DNA from: Pseudomonas mucoides
GTDB taxonomy: Bacteria > Pseudomonadota > Gammaproteobacteria > Pseudomonadales > Pseudomonadaceae
DNA length: 64,000 nt
Direction of reading: 5' to 3'
Assembly (NCBI RefSeq): GCF_015461845.1
Contig: NZ_JACOPW010000003.1
Coordinates: 310,001-374,000 of the forward strand
Shown here: positions 53,438 through 63,348 of the stretch, in pieces
Layout of the letters: each line of letters starts with the position of its first letter
Position numbering within the stretch: position 1 is the first letter of the stretch
The notes under the pieces: generated by a model
What the model saw: the letters and a program-made list of their open reading frames with translations, nothing else
What the model was told of the DNA's origin: nothing
The model's database searches: none
Made by a program: the position numbers and the translations under genes

Positions 53438-55222
53438 ATGTCCGTTCAACTTGCCATTCAGGACCGCTGGCTGGATCTCAATGATTTGCTGCGCGAACTG
53501 GTCGCCCAAGGTTTCATCAGCCAGGACTCGGCCGAGCACGCGCTCAATGCCCGCCGCCGCCACGCCGCCAATGGCCAGATGCACCCGCTGGAATTCATAG
53601 CCAGCCAACACCTCGACGATCTCAGCCGTCCCGGCAAACACCTGGACCTGGAAAGCCTGACCCTGTGGCTGTCGCAGCAAGCCGGCCAGCCTTATTTGCG
53701 CATTGATCCACTGAAGATCAACGTCGCGGCCATCACGCCGTTGATGTCCTACGCCTTTGCCCAGCGCCACAAGATTCTCGCGGTATCGATCGACCGCGAC
53801 GCGGTGACCGTGGCCAGCGCCCAGCCCTACGTCAGCGGCTGGGAAGCCGACCTGACCCATGTGTTGAAGTTGCCGATCAAACGGGTCGTGGCCAACCCGG
53901 TGGACATCCAGCGCTTGAGCGTCGAGTTCTTTCGTCTGGCCAAATCGGTCAGCGGTGCGACCGCTGCCGATCAGCAAACCAGCACGTTGGGCAACTTCGA
54001 ACAACTGCTCAACCTCGGCGCCAGCGACCAGGAGCCGGACGCCAATGACGCGCACATCGTCAACATCGTCGATTGGCTGTTTCAGTACGCCTTCCAGCAA
54101 CGCGCCAGCGATATCCACATCGAACCCCGGCGCGAACAAGGCACGGTGCGCTTTCGCATCGACGGCGTGTTGCACAACGTCTATCAATTCCCGCCGCAAG
54201 TGACCATGGCCATCGTCAGTCGCCTGAAAAGCCTTGGGCGGATGAACGTCGCGGAAAAGCGCAAACCCCAGGACGGCCGGGTGAAAACCAAGACCCCGGA
54301 CGGCGGCGAAGTCGAACTGCGGCTGTCGACCTTGCCAACGGCGTTTGGCGAAAAAATGGTCATGCGGATCTTCGACCCGGAAGTGCTGCTCAAGGATTTC
54401 GATCAGTTGGGCTTTTCCGCCGAAGACCTGCGCCGCTGGCAGGACATGACTCGTCAGCCCAACGGCATCATTCTGGTCACCGGGCCGACCGGTTCGGGCA
54501 AGACCACCACGCTGTACACCACCCTGAAGAAACTGGCGACGCCGGAGGTCAACCTCTGCACCATCGAAGACCCGATTGAAATGGTCGAACCCGCGTTCAA
54601 CCAGATGCAGGTCCAGCACAACATCGACCTGACCTTCGCCGCTGGCGTGCGCGCGTTGATGCGACAAGACCCGGACATCATCATGATCGGCGAGATTCGC
54701 GACCTCGAAACCGCCGAGATGGCGATTCAGGCGGCGCTCACCGGTCACTTGGTGCTCTCGACGCTGCACACCAACGACGCGCCGAGCGCGATCAGTCGCC
54801 TGCTGGAACTCGGCGTGCCGCATTACCTGATCAAAGCCACGGTGCTCGGCGTCATGGCCCAGCGCCTGGTGCGTACCTTGTGCCCCCATTGCAAGGCACC
54901 ACTGACACTGGGCGAAGAGGATTGGCAGACCCTGACCAAACCCTGGCAAGCCCCGCTGCCGACCAACGCGCAACGCGCCATCGGTTGCCTGGAGTGTCGC
55001 GACACCGGCTATCACGGCCGCGCCGGGGTCTACGAAATCATGCAGCTGACGGACGGCGTCAAAGCGTTGATCAATCCGGACACCGACCTGCTGGCGATCC
55101 GGCGTCAGGCGTTCAAGGAGGGCATGCGCAGCTTGCGACTATCAGGCGCTCAGAAGGTGGCGGCAGGGCTGACCACGATCGAAGAGGTGCTGCGCGTGAC
55201 GCCGCAGAGCGAGCAAAAGTAG
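53438..55222 (+). CDS. GspE/PilB-type secretion ATPase, orphan
   Basis: A 594-residue traffic ATPase of the type II secretion/type IV pilus family. The N-terminal GspE/MshE-like domain (about 50-160) is followed by DIHIEPRREQGTVRFRIDGV, the ATP-binding Walker A TGPTGSGKTTTLYT, the Asp box LCTIEDPIEM, Walker B VRALMRQDPDIIMIGEIRD and the His box LVLSTLHTNDA. A zinc-binding CPHC...CLEC pair lies near the C-terminus. No other secretion or pilus genes are nearby, so its machine is elsewhere. The start follows an AGGAG RBS. Confidence 0.9.
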   Translation: MSVQLAIQDRWLDLNDLLRELVAQGFISQDSAEHALNARRRHAANGQMHPLEFIASQHLDDLSRPGKHLDLESLTLWLSQQAGQPYLRIDPLKINVAAITPLMSYAFAQRHKILAVSIDRDAVTVASAQPYVSGWEADLTHVLKLPIKRVVANPVDIQRLSVEFFRLAKSVSGATAADQQTSTLGNFEQLLNLGASDQEPDANDAHIVNIVDWLFQYAFQQRASDIHIEPRREQGTVRFRIDGVLHNVYQFPPQVTMAIVSRLKSLGRMNVAEKRKPQDGRVKTKTPDGGEVELRLSTLPTAFGEKMVMRIFDPEVLLKDFDQLGFSAEDLRRWQDMTRQPNGIILVTGPTGSGKTTTLYTTLKKLATPEVNLCTIEDPIEMVEPAFNQMQVQHNIDLTFAAGVRALMRQDPDIIMIGEIRDLETAEMAIQAALTGHLVLSTLHTNDAPSAISRLLELGVPHYLIKATVLGVMAQRLVRTLCPHCKAPLTLGEEDWQTLTKPWQAPLPTNAQRAIGCLECRDTGYHGRAGVYEIMQLTDGVKALINPDTDLLAIRRQAFKEGMRSLRLSGAQKVAAGLTTIEEVLRVTPQSEQK

Positions 55223-55295
55223 GCACGGGTGTATGGAACTGGATGGGGGGATGGCTATCCAAGGCCGTGTAGTTAACCCAGTGGAGTCACCCATC

Positions 55296-55613
55296 ATGCG
55301 TTTCAAACTTGCTGTCGCCACCGTCGCGCTGCTGTCCCTTCCAGTCGGTTCCGCGATGGCCGATAGCTTTTGGACTAACGTCCTTTCGTCGGGCGCGACC
55401 ACCGGCTCGACTTACCTGACGTTCAAGGATCACAAGCTGATCGTCGCGGCCCAGGACGATGCCGGTAGTTTTGTTGCCAGTGACGGCGGCATTCGCGGCC
55501 CTTACCTGGAAGCGGCGATGCAGAAAGTCCGCGCCGACAACCCGGGCCTGCAGGCGACGGACATGGAACTGGCGAATGCGATTCTGGCGAAGAACGCCGT
55601 CGCTTCGAAGTAA
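55296..55613 (+). CDS. DUF2388-family secreted small protein
   Basis: A 105-residue protein with a signal peptide (1-22, ending AMADS). The mature part FWTNVLSSGATTGSTYLTFKDHK ... VASDGGIRGPYLEAAMQKVRAD matches the DUF2388 style. The function is unknown. The frame extends upstream to 55233 without a signal, so the ATG at 55296 is taken. It lies 73 bp after the secretion ATPase and has its own terminator. Confidence 0.85.
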   Translation: MRFKLAVATVALLSLPVGSAMADSFWTNVLSSGATTGSTYLTFKDHKLIVAAQDDAGSFVASDGGIRGPYLEAAMQKVRADNPGLQATDMELANAILAKNAVASK

Positions 55614-55625
55614 GTCCATCGATAC

Positions 55626-55657
55626 AAAAATGCCGCTCATATGAGCGGCATTTTTTT
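55626..55657. terminator. Bidirectional terminator between the DUF2388 gene and gcvP
   Basis: AAAAATGCCGCTCAT / ATGAGCGGCATTTTT, a perfect stem with A- and T-tracts, 12 bp after the DUF2388 stop. A truncated REP half (CCCTGTAGGAGTGAA, 55675-55689) follows towards gcvP. Confidence 0.9.
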
Positions 55658-55698
55658 GCCCAAACACAAATCCCCCCTGTAGGAGTGAATTCGGGATC

Positions 55699-58572
55699 TC
55701 AGCGGTAATCGTCGACAGGCACACAGGCGCAGAACAGATTCCGGTCGCCGTAAACGTTATCCACCCGATTCACCACCGGCCAGTATTTGTGCTGTCGGGT
55801 GTGCGCATCCGGCGTCACCGCTTGCTCGATGCTGTACGACCGCTCCCACACTCCGGTGATGTCCGCCAAAGTATGTGGCGAACGCTTCAGCGGATTGTCC
55901 TCGGCTGGCCAGTTGCCGTTTTCCACCTCGCTGATTTCCGCACGGATGCTCAGCATCGCTCCGATAAACCGGTCCAGTTCGGCTTTTGATTCACTTTCGG
56001 TCGGCTCGACCATCAACGTCCCCGGCACGGGAAACGACATGGTGGGCGCATGGAAACCGTAATCCATCAAACGCTTGGCAACGTCTTCTTCACTGATGCC
56101 GGTCAGCGCCTTCAGTGGCCGCAGATCCAGGATACATTCGTGAGCCACCCGCCCGTTGCGCCCGGTGTAGAGCACCGGGAACGCACCGGACAAATGCTGC
56201 GCCAGGTAATTCGCGGCGAGGATTGCCACTTCGCTGGCGTCTGCCAGTTGCGGCCCCATCATCGCGATGTACATCCAGCTGATCGGCAAAATGCTCGCAC
56301 TGCCCCAGGGCGCCGCGCTCACTGCGCCGTTCTGCGGCAACGGCCCGTCGATGGGTACCACCGGGTGATTGGCCACGAACGGCGCCAGGTGCGCCCGCAC
56401 ACCAATCGGCCCCATGCCCGGCCCACCGCCGCCATGGGGAATGCAGAAGGTCTTGTGCAGGTTCATGTGAGACACATCGGCGCCAATGTCCGCCGGGCGA
56501 GCCAAGCCGACTTGCGCGTTGAGGTTGGCGCCATCCATGTACACCTGACCGCCGTGGCTGTGGATAACTTCACACATCTCGCTGATGCCTTCCTCGTAGA
56601 CACCATGGGTCGATGGATACGTCGCCATCAGGCACGCGAGTTTGTCCCCCGCCTCCGAGGCTTTTTGCTTGAGGTCATCCAGATCAACGTTGCCGGCTTC
56701 GTCGCACTCGACAATCACCACGCGCATCCCGGCCATTTGCGCCGAGGCCGGGTTGGTGCCGTGGGCCGAGGACGGAATCAGGCAGACGTCCCGCGCCCCT
56801 TGGTGACGGCTCTCGTGGTATTTGCGGATCGCCAGCAACCCGGCGTATTCGCCCTGGGCGCCGGAGTTGGGTTGCATGCAAATCGCATCGAAACCGGTGA
56901 TCGCGCAGAGCCAGCGTTCCAGCTCTTCGATCATCAGCGAATACCCCACGGCCTGCTCCTTCGGCACGAACGGGTGCAGGTTGGCGAACTGCGGCCAGGT
57001 GATCGGGATCATCTCGCTGGTGGCGTTGAGCTTCATGGTGCAGGAGCCCAGCGGGATCATCGACTGGTTGAGGGCGAGGTCCTTGTTCTCCAGTTGCTTG
57101 AGGTAACGCAGCATCTCGGTTTCGCTGTGGTGCGCATTGAACACCGGATGACGCAGATAAGGCGAGGCGCGCAGCAGCCCGTCAGGAATGCCGGACGCCA
57201 GCGTTTCGGCGTCCAGATCGTCGACATTCAAACCATGATCGGCGCCAAGGAACACATCGAACAACTTGGCGACGGTGGTCTCGTCTGAGGTTTCATCGAG
57301 GCTCAACCCTAACTGTCCTCGCCCCAGAATCCGCACATTGATCTGCGCCGCCCGAGCACTTTCGATGATCGCGGTCTGGGTGCCGCCAACCTCCAGGGTC
57401 AGGGTGTCGAAGAAATGCCTGTTGAGACGGCTGACGCCGTGCCGCTCAAGGCCGGCAGCGAGGATGCAGGTCAAGCGATGCACACGCTGGGCAATGCGCT
57501 TGAGCCCTTCAGGTCCGTGGTACACCGCGTAGAAACTGGCGATGTTGGCCAGCAACACCTGAGCAGTGCAAATGTTCGAATTGGCCTTCTCCCGGCGGAT
57601 ATGTTGCTCGCGGGTTTGCAGGGCCATGCGCAAGGCAACATTGCCGCGAGCATCCTTGGACACGCCGATGATCCGCCCGGGAATCGCCCGTTTGTATTCA
57701 TCGCGACTGGCAAAAAATGCCGCATGCGGCCCGCCGTAGCCCATGGGCACACCAAAACGCTGGGATGAGCCGAACACCACATCGGCGCCCAACTCTCCCG
57801 GCGGAGTCAGCAGCAGCAAACTCAGCAAATCAGTGGCAACACACGCCAGGGCTTGCTGCGCGTGCAGGTGATCGATCAACGGCCGCAGATCGTGGATCTC
57901 GCCATGGGTGTCGGGGTATTGCAGCAGGGCACCGAACACCTGGTGCTGTTTCAAGTTTTCCACAGTGTCGATGATCAGCTCGAAACCGAAGCCTTCGGCG
58001 CGGGTCTGCACCACCGAAATGGTCTGCGGATGGCAGTTCTGGTCGACGAAGAACAGATTGCTTTTGGACTTGGCGACTCGCTTGGCCAGCGCCATCGCTT
58101 CTGCGGCGGCGGTGGCTTCATCCAGCAAGGACGCGTTGGCCAGTTCCAGGCCGGTGAGGTCGATGGTCAGTTGCTGGAAGTTCAGCAGCGCTTCGAGCCG
58201 GCCCTGGGCAATCTCTGGCTGATAAGGCGTGTACGCGGTGTACCAACCGGGGTTTTCCAGGACGTTACGCACAATCACGGTCGGGGTGAGGGTGCCGTGG
58301 TAGCCCATGCCGATCAGGCTGGTCCAGACCTGGTTTTGCTCGGCGTAACCGCGCAACTTGGCGAGCGCGGCTTGTTCATCGAGGGCGGGCGGCAGGTCGA
58401 GCGCGCGGTTCAGGCGAATACCCGGCGGCACCGTCTGCTCGATCAATTCGACCCGGCTGCCGAGGCCGAGGCTGTCAAGCATGGCCTGCTGCTCGACGGC
58501 ATCGGGCCCGAGGTGGCGGCGCAGAAAGGCATTGGGGTCGCGTAACTGGCTCAAGGACGGCAACTGGGACAT
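55699..58572 (-). CDS. gcvP: Glycine dehydrogenase (aminomethyl-transferring), P-protein
   Basis: A 957-residue PLP decarboxylase of the glycine cleavage system: decarboxylates glycine and loads the aminomethyl group onto the lipoyl arm of GcvH. It is the fused two-half type. The PLP Lys is in [31 protein letters not shown] and [12 protein letters not shown] are also diagnostic. It opens [12 protein letters not shown]. It is separated from gcvH and gcvT by an aminotransferase gene on the other strand. Confidence 0.97.
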   Translation of the reverse strand: MSQLPSLSQLRDPNAFLRRHLGPDAVEQQAMLDSLGLGSRVELIEQTVPPGIRLNRALDLPPALDEQAALAKLRGYAEQNQVWTSLIGMGYHGTLTPTVIVRNVLENPGWYTAYTPYQPEIAQGRLEALLNFQQLTIDLTGLELANASLLDEATAAAEAMALAKRVAKSKSNLFFVDQNCHPQTISVVQTRAEGFGFELIIDTVENLKQHQVFGALLQYPDTHGEIHDLRPLIDHLHAQQALACVATDLLSLLLLTPPGELGADVVFGSSQRFGVPMGYGGPHAAFFASRDEYKRAIPGRIIGVSKDARGNVALRMALQTREQHIRREKANSNICTAQVLLANIASFYAVYHGPEGLKRIAQRVHRLTCILAAGLERHGVSRLNRHFFDTLTLEVGGTQTAIIESARAAQINVRILGRGQLGLSLDETSDETTVAKLFDVFLGADHGLNVDDLDAETLASGIPDGLLRASPYLRHPVFNAHHSETEMLRYLKQLENKDLALNQSMIPLGSCTMKLNATSEMIPITWPQFANLHPFVPKEQAVGYSLMIEELERWLCAITGFDAICMQPNSGAQGEYAGLLAIRKYHESRHQGARDVCLIPSSAHGTNPASAQMAGMRVVIVECDEAGNVDLDDLKQKASEAGDKLACLMATYPSTHGVYEEGISEMCEVIHSHGGQVYMDGANLNAQVGLARPADIGADVSHMNLHKTFCIPHGGGGPGMGPIGVRAHLAPFVANHPVVPIDGPLPQNGAVSAAPWGSASILPISWMYIAMMGPQLADASEVAILAANYLAQHLSGAFPVLYTGRNGRVAHECILDLRPLKALTGISEEDVAKRLMDYGFHAPTMSFPVPGTLMVEPTESESKAELDRFIGAMLSIRAEISEVENGNWPAEDNPLKRSPHTLADITGVWERSYSIEQAVTPDAHTRQHKYWPVVNRVDNVYGDRNLFCACVPVDDYR

Positions 58573-58725
58573 GACGGGCTCTCTCTTGACTGGCGCTCAA
58601 CGTCGATGCAACACGGTCAAACCAGCATAGCAGTCGATATCCGGGCGGATGGCTTGGCGCCGACGACCATTGCAGACATCATGCTCGGCATCTGCCAAAT
58701 GTCCGCTGATCAGGTGCCTGAATTT

Positions 58726-59865
58726 ATGAGCCCACTGCCTTTCCTGCCGTTTTCCAAACCCACCATCGATGAAGCGACGATTGCCGCGGTCGGCGACGTG
58801 TTGCGCTCGGGCTGGATTACCAGCGGCCCCAAGGTCCAGGCCTTTGAACAACAACTCTCGGCATTTTTTGGCGGGCGCCCGGTGCTCACGTTCAATTCCG
58901 GCACCTGCACCATGGAAATCGCCCTGCGCATTGCCGGGATCGGACCGGGCGATGAAGTGATCACCACGCCGATCTCCTGGGTGGCCACCGCCAACGTCAT
59001 TCTCGAAGTCGGCGCCACCCCGGTGTTTGCCGATATCGACCCGGTCACCCGCAACATCGACCTGGCTCAACTCGAAGCCGCCATCACCCCGCGTACCAAA
59101 GCGATCCTGCCGGTATTTCTCGCCGGACTGCCGGTGGACATGACGCGCCTTTACGCACTGGCCAAGCAGTACAACCTGCGGGTGCTGGAAGACGCGGCCC
59201 AGGCGCTGGGCTCCAGCTGGAACGGCCAGCGCATCGGCTCGACCGGCGACTTCGTGTCCTTCAGTTTCCAGGCGAACAAGAACGTCACCTCGTCAGAGGG
59301 CGGCTGCCTGGTGCTGAACAATGATGAGGAAGTGCGACTGGCGCAGAAGTACCGTTTGCAGGGCGTGACCCGCAGCGGCTTCGATGGTTTGGATGTCGAT
59401 GTGCTGGGCGGCAAGTTCAACATGACCGACGTCGCGGCGGCCATCGGCCTTGGGCAATTTGCTCACATCGAAGCCATCACGGCCCATCGCCGTGAACTGG
59501 CCCGGCACTATTTCGCGTGTTTTGGTGAGGTTTTCGAGGCGCAATACGGGGCTCAACTGCCCCCGGCGGATTTCGAGAACAGCAACTGGCATTTGTTCCA
59601 GCTGGTGTTGCCGGAGCGCGGGGATGGCCTGCCGGCACGGGCGACGTTCATGGAGCAGATGCAGGCGTTGGGCGTCGGTATCGGCTATCACTACCCGCCG
59701 ATTCACTTGCTGAGCCTTTACCGCGAGCGCGGTTTCAAGGAGGGCATGTTCCCGGTCGCCGAGCGGGTCGGCCGCTTGATTGTCTCGTTGCCGATGTTCA
59801 CGGCGATGAGCAAAGCGGATGTCGAGCGTTCGGTGGCGGCGGTCAAAGCTGTTCTGAAGCCCTAA
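58726..59865 (+). CDS. DegT/DnrJ/EryC1/StrS-family aminotransferase
   Basis: A 379-residue PLP aminotransferase of the sugar aminotransferase family. The PLP Lys185 is in FSFQANKNVTSSEGG, with DAAQALGS and HYPPIHLLSLYRERGF near the C-terminus. Members usually aminate nucleotide sugars for LPS, antibiotics or glycans, but none of those genes is nearby. The ATG at 58726 (MSPLPFLPFSKP) is chosen for family fit; upstream Mets at 58681 and 58699 are possible. It is oriented against the gcv genes on both sides. Confidence 0.86.
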   Translation: MSPLPFLPFSKPTIDEATIAAVGDVLRSGWITSGPKVQAFEQQLSAFFGGRPVLTFNSGTCTMEIALRIAGIGPGDEVITTPISWVATANVILEVGATPVFADIDPVTRNIDLAQLEAAITPRTKAILPVFLAGLPVDMTRLYALAKQYNLRVLEDAAQALGSSWNGQRIGSTGDFVSFSFQANKNVTSSEGGCLVLNNDEEVRLAQKYRLQGVTRSGFDGLDVDVLGGKFNMTDVAAAIGLGQFAHIEAITAHRRELARHYFACFGEVFEAQYGAQLPPADFENSNWHLFQLVLPERGDGLPARATFMEQMQALGVGIGYHYPPIHLLSLYRERGFKEGMFPVAERVGRLIVSLPMFTAMSKADVERSVAAVKAVLKP

Positions 59866-59870
59866 ACACC

Positions 59871-59898
59871 TGTGGGAGCGAGCTTGCTCGCTCCCACA
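59871..59898. repeat. Compact REP palindrome
   Basis: A perfect 28-bp palindrome identical in form to that at 13587-13614. It lies between the convergent DegT-family gene and gcvH, and may end both transcripts. Confidence 0.87.
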
Positions 59899-59918
59899 GC
59901 GATTTCGCAGAGCGGGGA

Positions 59919-60302
59919 CTATTCGCCGATCGCAGCCTTGTAGCCGGCGGCGTCGAGCAGTTTTTCCAGGTCCGCGGTGTTGCTGGGCTTGAGCTTGAAG
60001 ATCCACGCGCTGTACGGGGCGGAGTTGAGCGATTCCGGAGTTGCGCTCAGTTCTCCGTTGACCGCAATCACTTCACCGGCAATCGGGGAGTAGATGTCGG
60101 AGGCGGCTTTCACCGATTCAACAACGCCCGCCTGATCTCCAGCCGCAAACTTGTTGCCCACTTCGGTCAGCTCAACGAAGACCACGTCACCCAGCGCTTC
60201 CTGCGCGTGATCGCTAATGCCCACGGTGACGGTGCCGTCGGCTTCCAGGCGGGCCCATTCGTGACTTTCGGCAAAACGCAGGTCGGCAGGAATATCGCTC
60301 AT
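59919..60302 (-). CDS. gcvH: Glycine cleavage system H protein
   Basis: A 127-residue lipoyl carrier shuttling the aminomethyl group between GcvP and GcvT. The lipoylated Lys65 is in [13 protein letters not shown], the invariant lipoyl-attachment hairpin. The start [17 protein letters not shown] at 60302 is standard; an upstream in-frame extension overlaps gcvT's end region and is rejected. It lies 50 bp after gcvT. Confidence 0.97.
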   Translation of the reverse strand: MSDIPADLRFAESHEWARLEADGTVTVGISDHAQEALGDVVFVELTEVGNKFAAGDQAGVVESVKAASDIYSPIAGEVIAVNGELSATPESLNSAPYSAWIFKLKPSNTADLEKLLDAAGYKAAIGE

Positions 60303-60352
60303 GTTCTGTGTCCTCAAGAAAAATGTCAGCGGTTTTAGTCCGCCAAAAAAGG

Positions 60353-61435
60353 TTAGATCAAGGTTTTTCCGTGGCGTACGAAGGTCGGCTTGACCACTCG
60401 GACCGGGTACCACTTGCCACGGATTTCCACTTCTGCGCGGTCGGCAGTTGCCATCGGCACGCGCGCCAGTGCTATCGACTTGCTAAGCGTAGGAGAGAAA
60501 CTACCACTGGTGATCTCCCCTTCGCCAACATTGGCGATGCGGACCACTTGATGAGCGCGCAAAACCCCTCGCTCCTCAAGGACCAGTCCCACCAGTTTGT
60601 GCTGTACGCCGCCGGCCCGTTCGGCCTCTAGGGCGGTGCGCCCGATGAACTGGCGAGAGGCCGGTTCCCAGGCAATGCTCCAGGCCATATTGGACGCCAG
60701 TGGCGATACATCTTGATGAATGTCCTGACCGTACAGGTTCATGCCGGCTTCGACCCGCAAGGTATCCCGCGCCCCAAGGCCGATGGGGGAAATGCCCGCG
60801 CCGACCAGATCGTTGAAAAAACCCGGTGCCTGATCAGCCGGTAGAACGATTTCCAATCCATCTTCGCCGGTGTAACCGGTACGGGCGATGAACCAGTCAC
60901 CTTCCGGCTGGCCTTCGAAGGGCTTGAGCAGCTGAATCAGATTGCTGCGGGCCTGGGAGACCAGTTCGCAGATTTTTTGACGGGCATGCGGGCCTTGAAT
61001 CGCCAGCATCGCCAGCTCTGCACGCTCGTTGAGCTGAACATCGAAGCCGTCGAGGTGAGCCTGCATCCAGGCGAGGTCTTGATTGCGGGTGGAGGCGTTG
61101 ACCACCAGGCGATAACCGTCGTCGAGGCGATAGACGATCATGTCGTCGACGATGCCGCCGCGCTCATTGAGCATGGTGCTGTAAAGAGCACGGCCGGGGC
61201 TGTGCAGGCGCTCGACATCATTGGCCAGCAAGTGCTGGAGCCAGGCCTTGGCCTGGGGGCCGCTGATATCGATCACGGTCATGTGGGATACATCGAAAAC
61301 CCCGCAATCGCGGCGCACCTGGTGGTGTTCCTCGACCTGCGAGCCGTAATGCAGAGGCATATCCCAACCGCCAAAATCGACCATCTTCGCGCCGAGGGCG
61401 AGATGAAGGTCATACAGAGGCGTACGCTGTCCCAT
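60353..61435 (-). CDS. gcvT: Aminomethyltransferase, glycine cleavage T-protein
   Basis: A 360-residue enzyme releasing ammonia and forming 5,10-methylene-tetrahydrofolate. It opens [29 protein letters not shown] and holds [14 protein letters not shown] and [15 protein letters not shown], all diagnostic. The product feeds ThyA and serine metabolism. The RBS GGAGAAA precedes the ATG at 61435. It is first in the gcvT-gcvH pair. Confidence 0.97.
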   Translation of the reverse strand: MGQRTPLYDLHLALGAKMVDFGGWDMPLHYGSQVEEHHQVRRDCGVFDVSHMTVIDISGPQAKAWLQHLLANDVERLHSPGRALYSTMLNERGGIVDDMIVYRLDDGYRLVVNASTRNQDLAWMQAHLDGFDVQLNERAELAMLAIQGPHARQKICELVSQARSNLIQLLKPFEGQPEGDWFIARTGYTGEDGLEIVLPADQAPGFFNDLVGAGISPIGLGARDTLRVEAGMNLYGQDIHQDVSPLASNMAWSIAWEPASRQFIGRTALEAERAGGVQHKLVGLVLEERGVLRAHQVVRIANVGEGEITSGSFSPTLSKSIALARVPMATADRAEVEIRGKWYPVRVVKPTFVRHGKTLI

Positions 61436-61591
61436 GGGTTTCTCCTTCCGGGCGTGGCGAAGGTGCGGACAGGCGCTGCACGGGGTGAAAACCTTGAACT
61501 AGAAGGCTTTCAGCCGATTTCAGCTACCGGGTCTGTCAGACGGACCGCACCGAATGCCGCGCATTGTAGCCGCAAGGTGTAGGACTGGCAC

Positions 61592-63208
61592 CTAGCTGTT
61601 TCGATGCGCCGAACGTCGAATCAATCCGATGACCGGTAACAGGCCGACCAAAACAAGCGTCAGTGCCGGCAAAGACGCCCTCGCCCACTCCCCTTCGCTG
61701 GTCATTTCAAAGATCCGCACGGCCAGCGTGTCCCAGCCAAACGGGCGCATCAGCAGGGTTGCGGGCATTTCCTTGAGCACATCGACGAACACCAGCAACG
61801 CGGCGCTCAACGTGCCCGGCAACAACAACGGCAGATACACCTTGAAAAACAGTCGTGGCCCACTGACGCCAAGGCTACGTGCTGCTTCGGGCAAAGATGG
61901 CCGTATACGCGCCAGGCTGCTTTCCAGTGGCCCGTATGCCACCGCAATGAAACGCACCAGATAGGCCAGCAACAACGCCGAGAGACTGCCCAGCAGCAAA
62001 GGCTTGCCAGCGCCGCCTAGCCAGCCGGACAGCGGGATGACCAGCTCGCGATCCAGGTAACTGAACGCCAGCATGATCGACACCGCCAATACCGAACCCG
62101 GCAAGGCATAGCCCAGGTTGGCCAGGCCAATGCCGGAGCGGATCGTTCGGGTCGGTGCGAGGCGCCGGGCAAACGCCAACACCAAGGCAACGCTGACCGT
62201 GATCAGCGCCGCCATGCCGCCCAGGTACAAGGTGTGAAGAATCAGTCCGGTGTAACGCTCATCCAGATCGAAACGCCCGCGCAACCAAAACCACACCAGC
62301 AGTTGCAGCATCGGGATGACGAACGCACAGGCAAACACCAGGCCGCACCAGCTCATCGCCGCCAGCGCCTTGAAGCCACGCAGGTGATACAGCGCCTTGA
62401 CCCGCGGCCGTTCGTTGCTCGCCCGGCTGGCCCCACGAGCACGACGTTCGCCGTACAGCACGACCATCACCACCAGCAGCAACAGGCTGGCCAGTTGGGC
62501 GGCGGTGGACAGGCTGAAGAACCCGTACCAGGTTTTGTAAATCGCAGTGGTGAACGTGTCGAAGTTGAACACCGACACTGCACCGAAATCCGCCAGGGTT
62601 TCCATCAACGCCAACGCCACCCCCGCGCCGATGGCCGGGCGCGCCATCGGCAAGGCCACTCGCCAGAACGCTTGCCACGGCGACTGGCCGAGCACCCGGG
62701 CGGCTTCCATCAAGCCTTTGCCCTGGGCGAGGAACGCCGTACGGGCCAGCAGATAGACGTAGGGATAGAAAACCAGCACCAGCACGACAATGACCCCGCC
62801 GGTGGAGCGCACACCCGGCAACCTCAGGCCCGTGCCAAACCACTCGCGCATCAGGGTTTGCACGGGGCCGGCGAAATCCAGCAGGCCGACGAAGACAAAC
62901 GCCAGTACGTACGCCGGAATCGCAAACGGCAGCATCAGCGCCCAGTCCAGCCAGCGCCGGCCGGGGAACTCACAGAGACTGGTCAGCCACGCGAGGCTGA
63001 CGCCCAGCAGCGTGACGCCAACCCCGACGCCGACTATCAGGGTCAGGGTGTTGCCCAACAGGCGCGGCATCTGGGTGGCCCAGAGGTGGGACCAGATCTG
63101 TTGATCGATGGTTTGCCAGGACAGCAGTAAAACACTGAGGGGCAACAGGACCAGCGCAGCGATGGCGAAGACCAGGGGATACCAGCGACGTTGGGCGGGG
63201 TGGGCCAA
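61592..63208 (-). CDS. Iron(III) ABC transporter permease (fused, FbpB/SfuB type)
   Basis: A 538-residue inner-membrane protein with two homologous permease halves and about 12 membrane segments. Each half has an EAA loop: MEAARVLGQSPWQAFWRVALP in the first and PEAARSLGVSGPRLFFKVYLP in the second. Such fused permeases serve ferric iron uptake from periplasmic binding proteins. The start is TTG at 63208, giving M-A-H-P-A-Q-R-R-W; no better ATG is seen. It lies downstream of the ferric-binding-protein gene with a 107-bp palindromic repeat between them. Confidence 0.92.
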   Translation of the reverse strand: MAHPAQRRWYPLVFAIAALVLLPLSVLLLSWQTIDQQIWSHLWATQMPRLLGNTLTLIVGVGVGVTLLGVSLAWLTSLCEFPGRRWLDWALMLPFAIPAYVLAFVFVGLLDFAGPVQTLMREWFGTGLRLPGVRSTGGVIVVLVLVFYPYVYLLARTAFLAQGKGLMEAARVLGQSPWQAFWRVALPMARPAIGAGVALALMETLADFGAVSVFNFDTFTTAIYKTWYGFFSLSTAAQLASLLLLVVMVVLYGERRARGASRASNERPRVKALYHLRGFKALAAMSWCGLVFACAFVIPMLQLLVWFWLRGRFDLDERYTGLILHTLYLGGMAALITVSVALVLAFARRLAPTRTIRSGIGLANLGYALPGSVLAVSIMLAFSYLDRELVIPLSGWLGGAGKPLLLGSLSALLLAYLVRFIAVAYGPLESSLARIRPSLPEAARSLGVSGPRLFFKVYLPLLLPGTLSAALLVFVDVLKEMPATLLMRPFGWDTLAVRIFEMTSEGEWARASLPALTLVLVGLLPVIGLIRRSAHRNS

Positions 63209-63232
63209 AGGGGTTCTCTAGAAAATGTTAAA

Positions 63233-63339
63233 TGATTGTGCCCACGCTCTGCGTGGGCACATATTTTGTGACGTTCTGCGTCACGCTTCGACGCGGATCG
63301 TCGGAAGAGGCATTCCCACGCAGAGCGTGGGAACGATCA
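63233..63339. repeat. 107-bp palindromic element between binding-protein and permease genes
   Basis: The left arm TGATTGTGCCCACGCTCTGC runs into GTGGGCAC, and the right arm GCATTCCCACGCAGAGCGTG runs into GGAACGATCA. Between them is a smaller hairpin GTGACGTTCTGCGTCAC. Each arm is itself a hairpin and the arms are inverted to each other. It is the full-size relative of the palindrome at 48126-48158. Confidence 0.85.
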
Positions 63340-63348
63340 GCAGCAATG

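Noticed and set aside
53423..55015. A 530-codon minus-strand frame opposite the secretion ATPase
   Set aside because: The plus-strand frame has all Walker and Asp/His boxes of the GspE family; the antisense frame has none of any family.
58726..59865. DegT-family gene considered as part of an O-antigen or natural-product cluster
   Set aside because: No glycosyltransferase, dehydratase or nucleotide-sugar gene is near; both flanks are glycine cleavage genes.
61436..61591. Possible glycine riboswitch upstream of gcvT
   Set aside because: The leader lacks the conserved glycine-aptamer core segments I would expect (a CCGAAGG-like internal loop with its paired GGAC partner, duplicated), so only an ordinary leader is supported.
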